A stretch of DNA of 64,000 nt from Brevibacterium sp. UCMA 11754 (GCF_021532275.1 NZ_JACBOT010000031.1:372001-436000), one strand, 5' to 3'. Shown: positions 16,584 to 25,144, counted from the first letter of the stretch. Translations and numbers: made by a program. Notes: generated by a model not told the origin, from the sequence alone.

Positions 16584-16928
16584 ATCCCGCCCCTCATCTT
16601 CGTGTGAGCGTGGACCCTGCCGATCGACACGGGCCCGGGAAACGCAAAAGGCGCCGTGCCGCAGCACAACGCCTCGAAAGAAGGGACAGACACAGATATG
16701 TACTCCGCGCCAGAAACTGGAGCGGCTATTCGCACTATCCGACTGTGGCCCATCTGATTTCCCATCACTTACGCCAACTCAATCGTATTAAGACTAACTC
16801 CGACCCTCTCCTGTGACCGAATTCATATCGCTCGCGTCACGGATTCTTTCATTCCCGTTCACCTTGTGGCGTCGCCGACAGCTCAACCACAGGCCTGGCA
16901 TCGTGTGGATCTCTGACAATCAGGTACG
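16584..16928. other. 345-bp gap, no gene seen
   Basis: The sequence between the HNH start and the NlpC terminator has no supported ORF. It must contain the HNH promoter on the minus strand. AT-rich stretches near 16780-16800 are the likeliest place, but no box is convincing. Confidence 0.4.
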
Positions 16929-16980
16929 CAGAAACTCCCCGTCTGACTCGAGGACCGTCGAGTCAGGCGGGGAGTTTCTG
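16929..16980 (-). terminator. strong terminator after NlpC/P60 gene
   Basis: A very long hairpin with arms at about 16929-16951 and 16958-16980, nearly fully paired apart from one G-T pair and a bulge, begins 11 bases after the NlpC stop. Confidence 0.85.
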
Positions 16981-16991
16981 TGTGAACTGGA

Positions 16992-17801
16992 TCAGAGAAC
17001 GCGGATGAAGGTGACGTCACCCATCCAGCTGTAGCTGCGCTTCGAGGTGCCTGACCCTGGTGAGCCGGCATCGTACATCTGTCCGTCACCGGCGTAGATG
17101 CCGACGTGACCTGGGTGCCAGATGAGGTCACCGGGCTTGGCCTCCGACTGGGAGACGACCTGGCCGGCGGCCTTCTGTGCACCGGAGCTGCGAGGCAGGT
17201 TGACACCCACCTTGCCGTAGACCCAGGCGGTGTAACCGGAGCAGTCCCAGCCGCTCTGCGAGGTTCCACCGTAAACATATGGGGTGCCGACGCCCTTGCC
17301 TGCCCAGCCGATGACCTGCTCGGCCTTGGAGCCGTCGATCGAACCGGCATCGGAGTCTTTGCTCTCGCCCTTGTCACCGGAATCTGAGGTGCCGGCGTTT
17401 GCGGAATCGCCTGAAGTGTCTTCGGCGGTCTCAACGGGCTCTGGCTTCGGCTCAGGCTTCGGAGCAGCCTTGGCGGTGACGGTCTGGACGTCGGCGCTGA
17501 AGGAGGAGTCCTGCTTCTTGTCCTTGTCCTTGGAATCATCGTCAGCATTGACGGTCGCGGTCTGGTTCTTGAATTCGACCTGTGTCTGAGCTTCTGACTC
17601 GGCGGAGACTGCGACGTTGTCGTCGGCTCCCTGTCCTGCTGCCGGAAGGACTGCTGCGGTGAGCAGACCACCGCTGGCAGCGACAACGGCTGCACGGCGT
17701 CCGAAGACGGCGGAGTTGGCGTTCAGGATTTCTGTCAGTTCGGTCAATGGAGTCTTGACCTTGGCTTCAGCGGCGCGACGGCCATGCTGCTTAATTGCCA
17801 C
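16992..17801 (-). CDS. secreted NlpC/P60 peptidoglycan endopeptidase
   Basis: A 269-residue secreted hydrolase. An N-terminal signal region ends near residue 57 (AAVVAASGGLLTAAVLPAAG), an acidic/Lys/Pro disordered linker follows (about 60-150), then a C-terminal NlpC/P60 domain. The catalytic Cys is in SGWDCSGYTAWVYG and the His in HPGHVGIYAG. Such enzymes cut stem peptides between D-Glu and the diamino acid during cell separation. The start is GTG 17801 with GAGAGGGAA upstream. Its promoter is covered by an MtrA-like box array, matching the known control of C. glutamicum nlpC and mepA by MtrAB. The leader is about 115 bases and shows a TCAC-GAAA-GTGA hairpin, but no c-di-AMP riboswitch motif. 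Confidence 0.93.
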   Translation of the reverse strand: MAIKQHGRRAAEAKVKTPLTELTEILNANSAVFGRRAAVVAASGGLLTAAVLPAAGQGADDNVAVSAESEAQTQVEFKNQTATVNADDDSKDKDKKQDSSFSADVQTVTAKAAPKPEPKPEPVETAEDTSGDSANAGTSDSGDKGESKDSDAGSIDGSKAEQVIGWAGKGVGTPYVYGGTSQSGWDCSGYTAWVYGKVGVNLPRSSGAQKAAGQVVSQSEAKPGDLIWHPGHVGIYAGDGQMYDAGSPGSGTSKRSYSWMGDVTFIRVL

Positions 17802-17924
17802 GTTTCCCTCTCGTCACCTATTGGAATGGATCCCAACCGCCACTCTCGGTCCTTAGAAATTTTGCATCGAGCGTGGCGCGCGGCTCTCGAGGCAAAGCCG
17901 TCACTTTCGTGAACGACCTCCATA

Positions 17925-17965
17925 ACTGTAACCAATCAGTGACCGATTGTCACGTTTCTGTCACG
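17925..17965 (-). promoter_or_regulatory. nlpC promoter overlapped by four MtrA-like boxes
   Basis: On the minus strand GTGACA (-35, 17953 to 17948) and TACAGT (-10, 17930 to 17925) are separated by exactly 17 bases. On the plus strand four 6-bp boxes, GTAACC, GTGACC, GTCACG and GTCACG, start at 17928, 17939, 17949 and 17960, that is at 11, 10 and 11-bp steps on one helical face. Direct repeats of GTNAC at about 11 bp are the kind of site bound by MtrA. The overlap with the promoter fits repression. Confidence 0.6.
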
Positions 17966-18060
17966 AACCTCGCTCGAGACCACGGAGGTTTTCCATAAAT
18001 GTCCAGGTCAGAGGCCTGAAATTCAGGTAAATGTTCGTAACATTGGCGCGTTATACGACA

Positions 18061-18093
18061 CGGCCCAGGGGTGTTCTGACACTCCCTGGGCCG
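18061..18093 (-). terminator. terminator after DtxR-family gene
   Basis: A stem of CGGCCCAGGG and CCCTGGGCCG enclosing a smaller GTGT/ACAC stem lies about 170 bases beyond the repressor gene and upstream of the nlpC promoter, separating the two minus-strand units. No T run follows. Confidence 0.7.
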
Positions 18094-18266
18094 TGCTCAA
18101 CGTCATTTTGTAACAAATCGATCCTGATCGAGACCATCGGCCGTGACCGGGCTGTCTCGGCGCAGGATCTGCCAACGAGGCTTGCTTCTCGACGACGCTT
18201 CACTCTCTACAGGGCCGACCACTCGACCGAGTTCACTTCTTGCCGAGGACTGCCTCTGGAGGGAAC

Positions 18267-18953
18267 TTACTTCTTGTAGGCGAATACGTGTGAAGCAGTG
18301 TCCAGCGGCAGGTCGAGCACATCCTGTGCACCCGGAACCTGGACCGTGATGTACTCGCCGTTGCGTGAGATCTCCACATCGCTGTCCGGCAGGACACCTG
18401 CGACCTGGAACTGCTGCAGCAGGTGGATATCGACCTGCAGAGGTTCTGCCAACCAGGCGATCCGAAGCTCCTTCGCCCCGTCGCGAGCGACAGCCGTCGC
18501 CAGATCGACGACCTCGGTGCCTGGCGTCTGCTTTCCACCGATCACGTCAAGGCCAGGGATCGGGTTGCCGTACGGGCCCGAAGCGGTCTCGGGGAGCAGG
18601 GTGACGAGTTTGCGTTCGACCTGCTCGCTCATCACATGCTCCCAACGGCAAGCTTCGTCGTGGACGAGTTCCCACTCGAGTCCGACGACGTCTGCGAGGA
18701 GCCGCTCGGCCAATCTGTGCTTGCGCATCACTTCGGTGGCGATCCGACGCCCCTCGGCCGTCAGCTCCAGATGACGGTCGTTGCTCACATGCAGCAGTCC
18801 GTCACGCTCCATCCGCGCCACGGTCTGTGAAACGGTGGGACCGGAGTGATCCAAACGTTCAGCAATCCGAGCGCGCAGCGGCACGATCGACTGCTCCTCA
18901 AGCTCGATGATCGACTTGAGGTACATTTCAGTTGTATCAATGAGGTCGTTCAC
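18267..18953 (-). CDS. DtxR/IdeR-family metal-dependent repressor
   Basis: A 228-residue DtxR-family repressor: an N-terminal winged HTH (DTTEMYLKSIIELEEQSIVPLRARIAERL, DHSGPTVSQTVARMERDGLL), a metal-binding dimerisation domain (LAERLLADVVGLEWELVHDEACRWEHVMS, containing the His, Cys and Glu ligands) and a C-terminal SH3-like domain. Members bind Fe2+ or Mn2+ and then repress uptake genes. The HTH and ligand positions resemble DtxR/IdeR more than MntR. The start is GTG 18953; no alternative has better support. No obvious uptake gene is adjacent. Confidence 0.93.
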   Translation of the reverse strand: MNDLIDTTEMYLKSIIELEEQSIVPLRARIAERLDHSGPTVSQTVARMERDGLLHVSNDRHLELTAEGRRIATEVMRKHRLAERLLADVVGLEWELVHDEACRWEHVMSEQVERKLVTLLPETASGPYGNPIPGLDVIGGKQTPGTEVVDLATAVARDGAKELRIAWLAEPLQVDIHLLQQFQVAGVLPDSDVEISRNGEYITVQVPGAQDVLDLPLDTASHVFAYKK

Positions 18954-19206
18954 TTCAGACCAGCCACTCCACTCTTCGTCTTCAGGCCCATTCGACCATT
19001 TCAGGCGTTCTCTGCATCAATCCTATCCCGCGTGCGTCCAATCACGTATGTTCAACCGACGTTGATGTCTACCGCTGAATGCGCAATGAGGGAATTCCCC
19101 GGTCGATCCCTCGACCTCGGCACCTGGACCACGATCCCGCCTGCCCGCTCAACGCTTGAAGTGAGGCGACTATTTCGCTGCGTCCTCGACTCAGCCGACG
19201 CCCACT

Positions 19207-19878
19207 TCAAGGGTAGAGACGGACAGGGTCCCACGCGGCCTCCTGCGAGAGATCCGCAGGCTCGTGACTGCCATCTGCACGGCGGAATGCCCACCGATCG
19301 TGGAACCGATTCTTCTGTCCCTGCCAGAACTCGATCTCGAAGACGCGGACTCGGACTCCTCCCCAGTGATCGGGTCGGGGCACTTCCTTGTCCGCATACT
19401 CTGCGAAGGCGGCATCGTATTCTGTCTGCATCTGCTCCCGTCCGCTGACGGGCTGGGACTGCTTCGACACACTGGCCGCAATCTGGGATCCATGGGGGCG
19501 CACGGCGAAGTACGCGTCCGAGTCCTCGGGTGCGACCTCCTCGGCGAGGCCCCTGATCCTGACCTGCCGTTCCATGTCCTGCCAAGGAAAGTTCACGGCC
19601 ACTCGTGGATCGGCACGCAGCTGACGCCCCTTGGCGGAGTCGTAGTCGGTGAAGAACATGAACCCGGTCTCATCGATGCCCTTGAGCAGAACGATCCGTG
19701 ATGACGGACCCCATTCATCGAGGGTCGAGACCGTCATCGCGTTCGGCTCGCGGACGTGCTCCGCGGCCTCGTCGTACCACTGTCGGAACAGCGCGAGCGG
19801 CGAGACCTCGGGATGGTCGAAGGTCGGTGACTCGTAGGACTTCCGGGTCTGCGGCAATCGGTCGACTGGCTCACTCAT
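19207..19878 (-). CDS. pdxH: pyridoxamine 5'-phosphate oxidase
   Basis: A 223-residue FMN-dependent PdxH that oxidises pyridoxine- or pyridoxamine-5'-phosphate to pyridoxal phosphate. Diagnostic stretches are PSSRIVLLKGIDETGFMFFT, NFPWQDMERQVRIRG, SKQSQPVSGREQ and the signature EFWQGQKNRFHDRWAF near the C-terminus, where the last Arg residues bind the phosphate of the product. It is divergent from serC, whose enzyme needs PLP and is also the PdxF enzyme of the DXP-dependent B6 pathway, so the pairing makes metabolic sense. Confidence 0.95.
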   Translation of the reverse strand: MSEPVDRLPQTRKSYESPTFDHPEVSPLALFRQWYDEAAEHVREPNAMTVSTLDEWGPSSRIVLLKGIDETGFMFFTDYDSAKGRQLRADPRVAVNFPWQDMERQVRIRGLAEEVAPEDSDAYFAVRPHGSQIAASVSKQSQPVSGREQMQTEYDAAFAEYADKEVPRPDHWGGVRVRVFEIEFWQGQKNRFHDRWAFRRADGSHEPADLSQEAAWDPVRLYP

Positions 19879-19884
19879 ACCTTC

Positions 19885-19890
19885 ACTCTA
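19885..19890 (-). promoter_or_regulatory. -10 box TAGAGT upstream of pdxH
   Basis: TAGAGT ends six bases before the ATG at 19878. The six bases are GAAGGT, so initiation is leaderless or nearly so. Confidence 0.5.
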
Positions 19891-20021
19891 CGGCGAGCCT
19901 GTGACACGAGTCATCGGCGGCCTGCACACGTCGTCGCATGAGTGCACAACGCATCGCCGAAGCCGCCGCCGGACACGACGCGATCCAGACCTGACATGTC
20001 TGTTCATGACGATGCCGGTCA

Positions 20022-20049
20022 TTGCCCACACGTGAGTGCGTCGTAGAAT
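20022..20049 (+). promoter_or_regulatory. serC promoter, leaderless
   Basis: TTGCCC (20022-20027) and TAGAAT (20044-20049) are 16 bases apart. The end of the -10 is seven bases from a GTG at 20057. Confidence 0.6.
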
Positions 20050-20056
20050 GTCGAGC

Positions 20057-21211
20057 GTGACTGCCACGAATATAACGATCCCAGACGAACTCCTGCCCGC
20101 CGACGGACGATTCGGAGCCGGCCCGGCTCGCATCCGCAAAGCCCAGATCGAGGCGCTGAACTCCGCCGCCGATGTGCTGGGCACCAGCCACCGCCAAGCA
20201 CCCGTGAAGAAGCTGGTCGGTCGCATCCGCACCGGCCTGGCCGAACTCTTCAACCTGCCCTCAGGCTACGAGGTTGTCCTCGGCAACGGCGGATCCACCG
20301 CCTTCTGGGACGTCGCCGCCTTCGGACTCGTGCGCGAGCGGGCCGCACACGCGACCTTCGGCGAGTTCGGTCAGAAGTTCGCCAAGGCCACCGATGAGGC
20401 CCCACACCTGCAGGACTCGCTGATCCTCAAGGCCGAGCCCGGCACCTCAGCCATCCCCTCCCCCGCTTCCTTGGCCAAGACGGCCGGGGCCTCCGAAGCC
20501 AGGGCAGACGTCTATGCCTGGCCACACAACGAAACCTCGACCGGTGTGGCCACCACGATCACCCGCCCCGAGGACATCGACGAAGACGCGCTCGTCGTCA
20601 TCGACGCCACGTCCGGTGCCGGTGGTCTGCCTGTCGACATCACCGCGACCGACGTCTACTACTTCGCACCGCAGAAGAACATGGGCTCCGACGGCGGCCT
20701 GTGGGTGGCGATCATGTCCCCGAAGGCCATCGCACGTGCCCAGGAGATCAAGGATTCCGGGCGCCGGATCCCCGCGTCCCTTGATCTCGTGACCGCGATC
20801 GAGAACTCCCGCAAGGATCAGACCTACAACACCCCTGCCGTGACGACGCTGGTGCTCCTGGCCGAGCAGATCGAGTGGATCAACGGCAACGGCGGCCTCG
20901 AGTGGGCCACCGCCCGCACCCGGGAAACTTCCGGTTTCGTGTACGACTGGGCCGATGCCGCCGAGGTGGCTCATCCCTTTGTCGAGAACCCTGAGGATCG
21001 CTCTTCGGTTGTGACCACCATCGATTTCGACGATTCGGTCGATGCGGCCCTCGTCGCCTCGGTGCTGCGCAACAACGGCATCGTCGACGTTGAGCCCTAT
21101 CGCAAGCTGGGCCGCAACCAGCTGCGCATCGCAACGTTCGTCTCCGTCGATCCCGAGGACGTCAAGGCCCTGCTGGCAAGCATCGACTTCGTCATCGACG
21201 CCCTGGCCTGA
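20057..21211 (+). CDS. serC: phosphoserine aminotransferase
   Basis: A 384-residue class V aminotransferase of the long actinobacterial SerC type (as Rv0884c). It converts 3-phosphohydroxypyruvate and glutamate to phosphoserine. It begins with the conserved PADGRFGAGPARIRKAQ; GTSHRQAPVKKLVGRIRTGL is the family phosphate-binding region; the PLP lysine is Lys207 in YFAPQKNMGSDGGLW. GTG 20057 is preferred to the ATG at 20048 because that ATG overlaps the -10 box TAGAAT and the transcript should begin at the GTG. Confidence 0.95.
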   Translation: MTATNITIPDELLPADGRFGAGPARIRKAQIEALNSAADVLGTSHRQAPVKKLVGRIRTGLAELFNLPSGYEVVLGNGGSTAFWDVAAFGLVRERAAHATFGEFGQKFAKATDEAPHLQDSLILKAEPGTSAIPSPASLAKTAGASEARADVYAWPHNETSTGVATTITRPEDIDEDALVVIDATSGAGGLPVDITATDVYYFAPQKNMGSDGGLWVAIMSPKAIARAQEIKDSGRRIPASLDLVTAIENSRKDQTYNTPAVTTLVLLAEQIEWINGNGGLEWATARTRETSGFVYDWADAAEVAHPFVENPEDRSSVVTTIDFDDSVDAALVASVLRNNGIVDVEPYRKLGRNQLRIATFVSVDPEDVKALLASIDFVIDALA

Positions 21212-21278
21212 AGCCTCGTCACCCCGGGTGCCGCAGGGTCCGGTGCCGACTGGTCCGGTGCCGTTCACGGCGAACACT

Positions 21279-21356
21279 TTCAGCACCCCGCACCCGCAGC
21301 TCCAAAACATCTCATTGCAAAGGGGTGTTTTGGAGCTGCGGGTGTGGGGTGCTGAA
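21279..21356. repeat. 31-bp inverted repeat in serC-DUF456 gap
   Basis: The arms 21279-21309 and 21326-21356 are complementary at 30 of 31 positions, with the exception able to form G-T, around a 16-base loop. It lies between convergent genes and can serve as a bidirectional terminator, but it is far longer than needed, has no T run, and its sequence suggests a dispersed palindromic element. The remaining gap to 21553 holds a 19-bp near-direct repeat (ACAGGTGRCCCCCGGCTCC, from about 21496 and 21526) and no supported gene. Confidence 0.8.
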
Positions 21357-21552
21357 CTGTCTGTGGGCGAAGTGGCCGGCGGGAGGACGTGCGACTACCG
21401 GTGCATGATGCGGTGCAAAGAACCGGCGCGAGGCACCGCAAGATCGAAAACTCCTTGTTGCAACGGTTGCTTTCCGCACTAACGGTGCCCTTTGCACAGG
21501 TGACCCCCGGCTCCCGACGGTACAGGTGGCCCCCGGCTCCGGCCCCCGGGCC

Positions 21553-22050
21553 TCAGCCGAGGAAGTGGATGAGGGTTCCGATGCCGAAGGTGATGGCTGC
21601 CAGCAGGGCGAGAAGGAACTCGAGAGCGGTGCCGATGCCGATCGCCTTGAGTGATTCCCAGCTGGAATCCCAGGCTTCCTTGGCGTCGTGAAGGCGCATG
21701 TGTTCGGCGAGGTAGAGACCGGCGATGAAGCCAATCGGCAGGCCGACGACGGGAATCACGAAGAACCCGATGATACCCAGGAGACCCGCCAGCAGCACGG
21801 ATCTGTTGGGAACCTTCATCGCCTTGAGCTTTCTGCCCGTGAGCACCAGGGAGGCGCTCATACCGCCGGCGACGAAGACGGCGACGATGGCGAAGATGAT
21901 CCAGGCCATCGGCCCGCCGATGACGATCGCCCACACCAGCACGGCAATCGCGATGAGGATGGATCCCGGCAGAACGGGCAGGATGATGCCGAGGCAGCCG
22001 ACGAGGATCGCCAGTCCGACCAGCACTGAGGTGAGAATGTCCGCGTTCAC
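21553..22050 (-). CDS. DUF456 membrane protein
   Basis: A 165-residue integral membrane protein of the DUF456 family with about four helices. It has the family's glycine/proline-rich first part (GCLGIILPVLPGSILIAIA), a short basic loop (GRKLKAMKVPNRS), and a second half with GFFVIPVVGLPIGFIAGLYL. The function of the family is not established. The start is GTG 22050. It is the last gene of the minus-strand run csp-DUF3027-MFS, separated from the MFS gene by 93 bp. Confidence 0.88.
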   Translation of the reverse strand: MNADILTSVLVGLAILVGCLGIILPVLPGSILIAIAVLVWAIVIGGPMAWIIFAIVAVFVAGGMSASLVLTGRKLKAMKVPNRSVLLAGLLGIIGFFVIPVVGLPIGFIAGLYLAEHMRLHDAKEAWDSSWESLKAIGIGTALEFLLALLAAITFGIGTLIHFLG

Positions 22051-22143
22051 TGTCTGTCCGATCTGTTGCTCATGGGGCTCCCAATATTAAGGGACCAAGC
22101 TCTGCGCCGCGCTCAGGATGGCAGAGGACTGCCGACCCTCTCC

Positions 22144-23403
22144 TCAGGGCCGGCCGAGATAGCTCACGTGGAGACGGATGCGAGATTTGGGGTCATAGCT
22201 CAGGCGCAGGTTCTTCGACACGATCATCCACACCAACCCGACGCTGAAGGCGATGATGCCCGAGGCGGCTCCCACGCCCATCGCCATCCGCGGTCCGTAC
22301 AGATCGGCGACCCACCCTGCCAGCGGTGCGCCGATGGGAGTCCCGCCCATGACGACGGCTGCGTAGATCGCCATGACCCGACCGCGATAGTGCGCGGGAG
22401 TCGTCGTCTGAACATAGGCATTGGCGGAGGTCATCATCGTCAGCGACGCGAAGCCCACGAGCATCAGCGAAGCCGCGAAGACGTAGTAGTTGGGTATCAG
22501 AGATGCTGTTCCCACGGCGAGGCCGAATCCGCCGGCCGCGCCGAAGATGAAACGCAGCCTCGGCTTCTCCCGCTTCGCCGAGGCGAGTGCTCCGGTCACG
22601 GATCCGATCGCCATCACGGAGTTGAGCAGGCCGAAGCCGCTGGCGTCCTTGCCGAACTCGATCTTGGCCATGGTGGCGGTGTAGATGTTGAAGTTGAATC
22701 CGAAGGTCGCGACGATGAAGAGCACGACCAGCACGATCGTCACATCGGGACGTCGTCGCAGGTATTTGAATCCGCCCAGAATCCCGCCCTTGCCCCTGCG
22801 CCCCGAGGGGTGCAGCCGGGTCTGATCCAGACGGATGAGCACCGTCAGGGTAGCAGCGAACCCGAGTCCGCTGATGAGGAACACCGGCCCGGCACCGATG
22901 AGTGCCGTCAGCACGCCGGCGACGGCGGGGCCGATCATGCGGGCACCGTTGAATGATGCGGAGTTGAGGCTGACTGCGTTGGGAAGCAGCTTCTCACCGA
23001 CGAGCTCAGAGACGAAGGCCTGTCGGGAGGGGTTGTCGAGGGTGGCCAGAATGCCCAGTGCCAGAGCCGTCAGGTAAACGTGCCAGAGGACGATGACGTC
23101 GGTGATGACGAGCACGAACAGGAGCAGTCCTACGGCCCCCAGCAGCGTCTGGGTGACCATGAGCAGCTTGCGCTTGGAGAACCTGTCGGCGATCGCTCCT
23201 GCGAAGGGGAACATGATGAGCTGTGGGCCCATCTGCAGCGCCATGGTGATGCCCAGGGCCGAAGCATTGTTGTTCGTCAAATAGGTGAGGACGAGCCAGT
23301 CCTGGGCCGTCCTCTGCATCCACGTTCCAGTGTTCGAGATCAGTGCACCGGCGAACCAATGTCGGTAGTTCGGTTCAGCCAGTGACCGGAACGTGTGTGC
23401 CAT
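22144..23403 (-). CDS. MFS transporter, EntS/DHA3-like
   Basis: A 419-residue MFS protein of the DHA3 (MFS_3/EntS) type with 12 predicted helices. It begins RSLAEPNYRHWFAGALISN, has the characteristic WMQRTAQDWLVL and ADRFSKRKLLM motif A between TM2 and TM3, and an equivalent DNPSRQAFVSELVG loop. The family contains drug and siderophore exporters; the substrate is unknown. It starts nine bases after the DUF3027 stop, so it is cotranscribed with it, as in the Rv0876c-Rv0883c region of mycobacteria. Confidence 0.9.
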   Translation of the reverse strand: MAHTFRSLAEPNYRHWFAGALISNTGTWMQRTAQDWLVLTYLTNNNASALGITMALQMGPQLIMFPFAGAIADRFSKRKLLMVTQTLLGAVGLLLFVLVITDVIVLWHVYLTALALGILATLDNPSRQAFVSELVGEKLLPNAVSLNSASFNGARMIGPAVAGVLTALIGAGPVFLISGLGFAATLTVLIRLDQTRLHPSGRRGKGGILGGFKYLRRRPDVTIVLVVLFIVATFGFNFNIYTATMAKIEFGKDASGFGLLNSVMAIGSVTGALASAKREKPRLRFIFGAAGGFGLAVGTASLIPNYYVFAASLMLVGFASLTMMTSANAYVQTTTPAHYRGRVMAIYAAVVMGGTPIGAPLAGWVADLYGPRMAMGVGAASGIIAFSVGLVWMIVSKNLRLSYDPKSRIRLHVSYLGRP

Positions 23404-23412
23404 CTCGGTGTG

Positions 23413-24321
23413 TCAGCCCTCCTGGAACTCGAGTTCGCCGGCGGAGTAGTCGTCAACCACGGCTTCGGCAGGATCTGTGCTCTGCCGGCTGATATCGGTC
23501 TCCGAATGGGCTCCGCAGCCGAAGTCGAGTGCGACGACCTTGCCGTCGGCCGGGGACCAGCCATTCGCGCAGACTCCGAACTTCTGTCTCAGCGATCCGG
23601 CCAGCGGCATGAGGTATCCGCAGCTGGAGCAATGGGCCGAGGCCTTCGCCGCGAAATCCGATTCAGCGCCGGTCTCCGATTCGGCCCACCTGGTAGCGGC
23701 CGATGAGATGCCTTCGGGCGAGAGGACCCGGCGGCGGCCGAGCCCGAACTCAAAATTCGGTATCTCGTCCAGATTGCCGTCCGAGGTCTCTTCGACCTGT
23801 TCGAAGCCCTGCTGCAGGTTCGGATCGTCCTCGACCTTCGGCAGAGTGTCGCGAGGAGTCAGATCGCCGGGTTCGACACGCTGATCCCAGGGGATCCATT
23901 CCGGCGCGACGAGGGAGTCGGGGCCGGGCAGTAGTGCTGTCTCGCAGACCGTGACCTTCTTCGACCGAGGGGCACGGGCGAGAACCGCGACCCAGCGCCA
24001 ACCGCGGTAGATCGGATCGGTGCACGCGAAGTAGTGGGTGACCAGGCGGGTGCCCTCGGCCAGCGTGCCCAAGTGATCACCGATCACGGAACTGCCGGCA
24101 ACCTCGGCGATGGCAGAACGCGCAGTGTCGATGGCCGCGGCCAGCTGTGCATCGAGGACGACCTTCTCGGAGCTCGCCCGCGGCGCCTTGGTCGGCTTCG
24201 CCGGCGCTGCAGCCTCAGCCTTGACAGGTGCTTCAGCAGCCGACGCCGCCTCGGCGGGCGCAGGGTCGTTCGTCGGCTCGGCACTCTGGCCGGCCAACCA
24301 ATCACTGAAGAGTGATGACAT
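23413..24321 (-). CDS. DUF3027 protein
   Basis: A 302-residue protein of the actinobacterial DUF3027 family (as Rv0883c). The first 50 residues are Ala/Pro-rich and disordered. The conserved core includes VTHYFACTDPIYRGWRWVAV and LVAPEWIPWDQRV. A C-terminal part with HCSSCGYLMPLAGSL and a later FGVCANGWSPADGKVV has four cysteines in zinc-ribbon spacing. Function is unknown. The ATG overlaps the cold-shock gene stop (TGATG), so translation is coupled. Confidence 0.9.
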   Translation of the reverse strand: MSSLFSDWLAGQSAEPTNDPAPAEAASAAEAPVKAEAAAPAKPTKAPRASSEKVVLDAQLAAAIDTARSAIAEVAGSSVIGDHLGTLAEGTRLVTHYFACTDPIYRGWRWVAVLARAPRSKKVTVCETALLPGPDSLVAPEWIPWDQRVEPGDLTPRDTLPKVEDDPNLQQGFEQVEETSDGNLDEIPNFEFGLGRRRVLSPEGISSAATRWAESETGAESDFAAKASAHCSSCGYLMPLAGSLRQKFGVCANGWSPADGKVVALDFGCGAHSETDISRQSTDPAEAVVDDYSAGELEFQEG

Positions 24322-24701
24322 CAGGACTCCAAATCGTCGGCAATTGCCCGCAGCAGTGCGGCTACCTTGTTCCCGTGGGATGAATCGGGGTAGCGGCCGT
24401 GCTGCAGTCCGTTATTGAGGTCATCGAGTACTTTGATGACATCTTCAACCATAACTGCCATGTCCTCGGCCGGGCGTCGGCGGACCTTCGCCACCTTCGC
24501 CGGGCCGGAGAGCAGCCTGGCTTTGAGGACCTGAGCCCCGCGTCGGGAATCGACCACATCGTAGTCGAGGCGGGTGCCCTTGGTGACCTCAGCGTCCTCG
24601 GGCAGGACTGAGGAGTGGAGGAAGGCCTGTGAGCCGTCCTCGGCGATGACGAAGCCGAAGCCTTTGTCGACGTCGAACCATTTCACGCGTCCGGTTGGCA
24701 T
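24321..24701 (-). CDS. cold-shock domain protein with C-terminal extension
   Basis: A 126-residue protein. Residues 1-65 form a cold-shock OB domain (GRVKWFDVDKGFGFVIAEDG; RNP1 KGFGFV, RNP2 QAFLHS), followed by about 60 residues of predicted helix (AEDMAVMVEDVIKVLDDLNN). This long form matches actinobacterial CspB-like proteins such as Rv0871. It probably binds single-stranded RNA. It has a good ribosome binding site (AGAAAGGAC). Its 5' leader is a 16-bp tandem repeat, and its stop overlaps the DUF3027 start. Confidence 0.92.
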   Translation of the reverse strand: MPTGRVKWFDVDKGFGFVIAEDGSQAFLHSSVLPEDAEVTKGTRLDYDVVDSRRGAQVLKARLLSGPAKVAKVRRRPAEDMAVMVEDVIKVLDDLNNGLQHGRYPDSSHGNKVAALLRAIADDLES

Positions 24702-24710
24702 GATGTCCTT

Positions 24711-24838
24711 TCTGGTACTGCTCGTAGTTGGTGCTGCTGGTGGTTGGTGTTGCTGGTGGTTGGTGTTGCTGGTGGTTGGTGTTGCTCGTAGTTGGTGCTG
24801 CTGGTGGTTGGTGTTGCTGGTGGTTCGTCAAGCTCGTA
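24711..24838. repeat. 16-bp tandem repeat in the leader of the cold-shock gene
   Basis: Six recognisable units of GTTGGTGTTGCTGGTG start at 24727 and every 16 bases after (24743, 24759, 24775, 24791, 24807), with decayed units at each end. The array begins 10 bases upstream of the cold-shock start codon. On the mRNA-sense strand the unit is CACCAGCAACACCAAC, which lacks U and cannot fold well on itself. Copy number could alter leader length. Confidence 0.9.
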
Positions 24839-25144
24839 CTCGGTGATGCGCAGTGGTGCGTGGCATCAGGATCTGTCCCCATCGCTTCGCCCGGCTGCAG
24901 CGACGCGGCCCAGGATCCTCTTCACGATTTGATCCGGAACCGCTCCGCATCCGATCTCGCTGTGTGCTCGTCCGGTGTGCTCATATGCCGTCGCATCGCC
25001 CGAACGTGTGTCGAAACGGTGTGCTGGCCGAACAATGACCGACCGATTCGCCCTAGGTACCGGCGGTGACTGTGGCCAACCTCGGCGCGATGCCGTCATG
25101 GTGGGGTTGGCGCCCGGCGCTGACTTCGCGACCACCTTGCACCT
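24839..25144. other. 306-bp gap, no gene seen
   Basis: No frame has a start signal or recognisable product. The promoter of the cold-shock-DUF3027-MFS unit must lie here or just inside the repeat. Confidence 0.4.

Noticed and set aside
17802..17917. c-di-AMP (ydaO-type) riboswitch in the nlpC leader
   Set aside because: Cell-wall hydrolase genes in actinobacteria often have one, but I find none of its conserved segments in this leader, only small hairpins.
24589..24882. Minus-strand ORF through the 16-bp repeat (97 codons)
   Set aside because: It overlaps the cold-shock gene in another frame and its Gln/Pro/Thr sequence only reflects the repeat.
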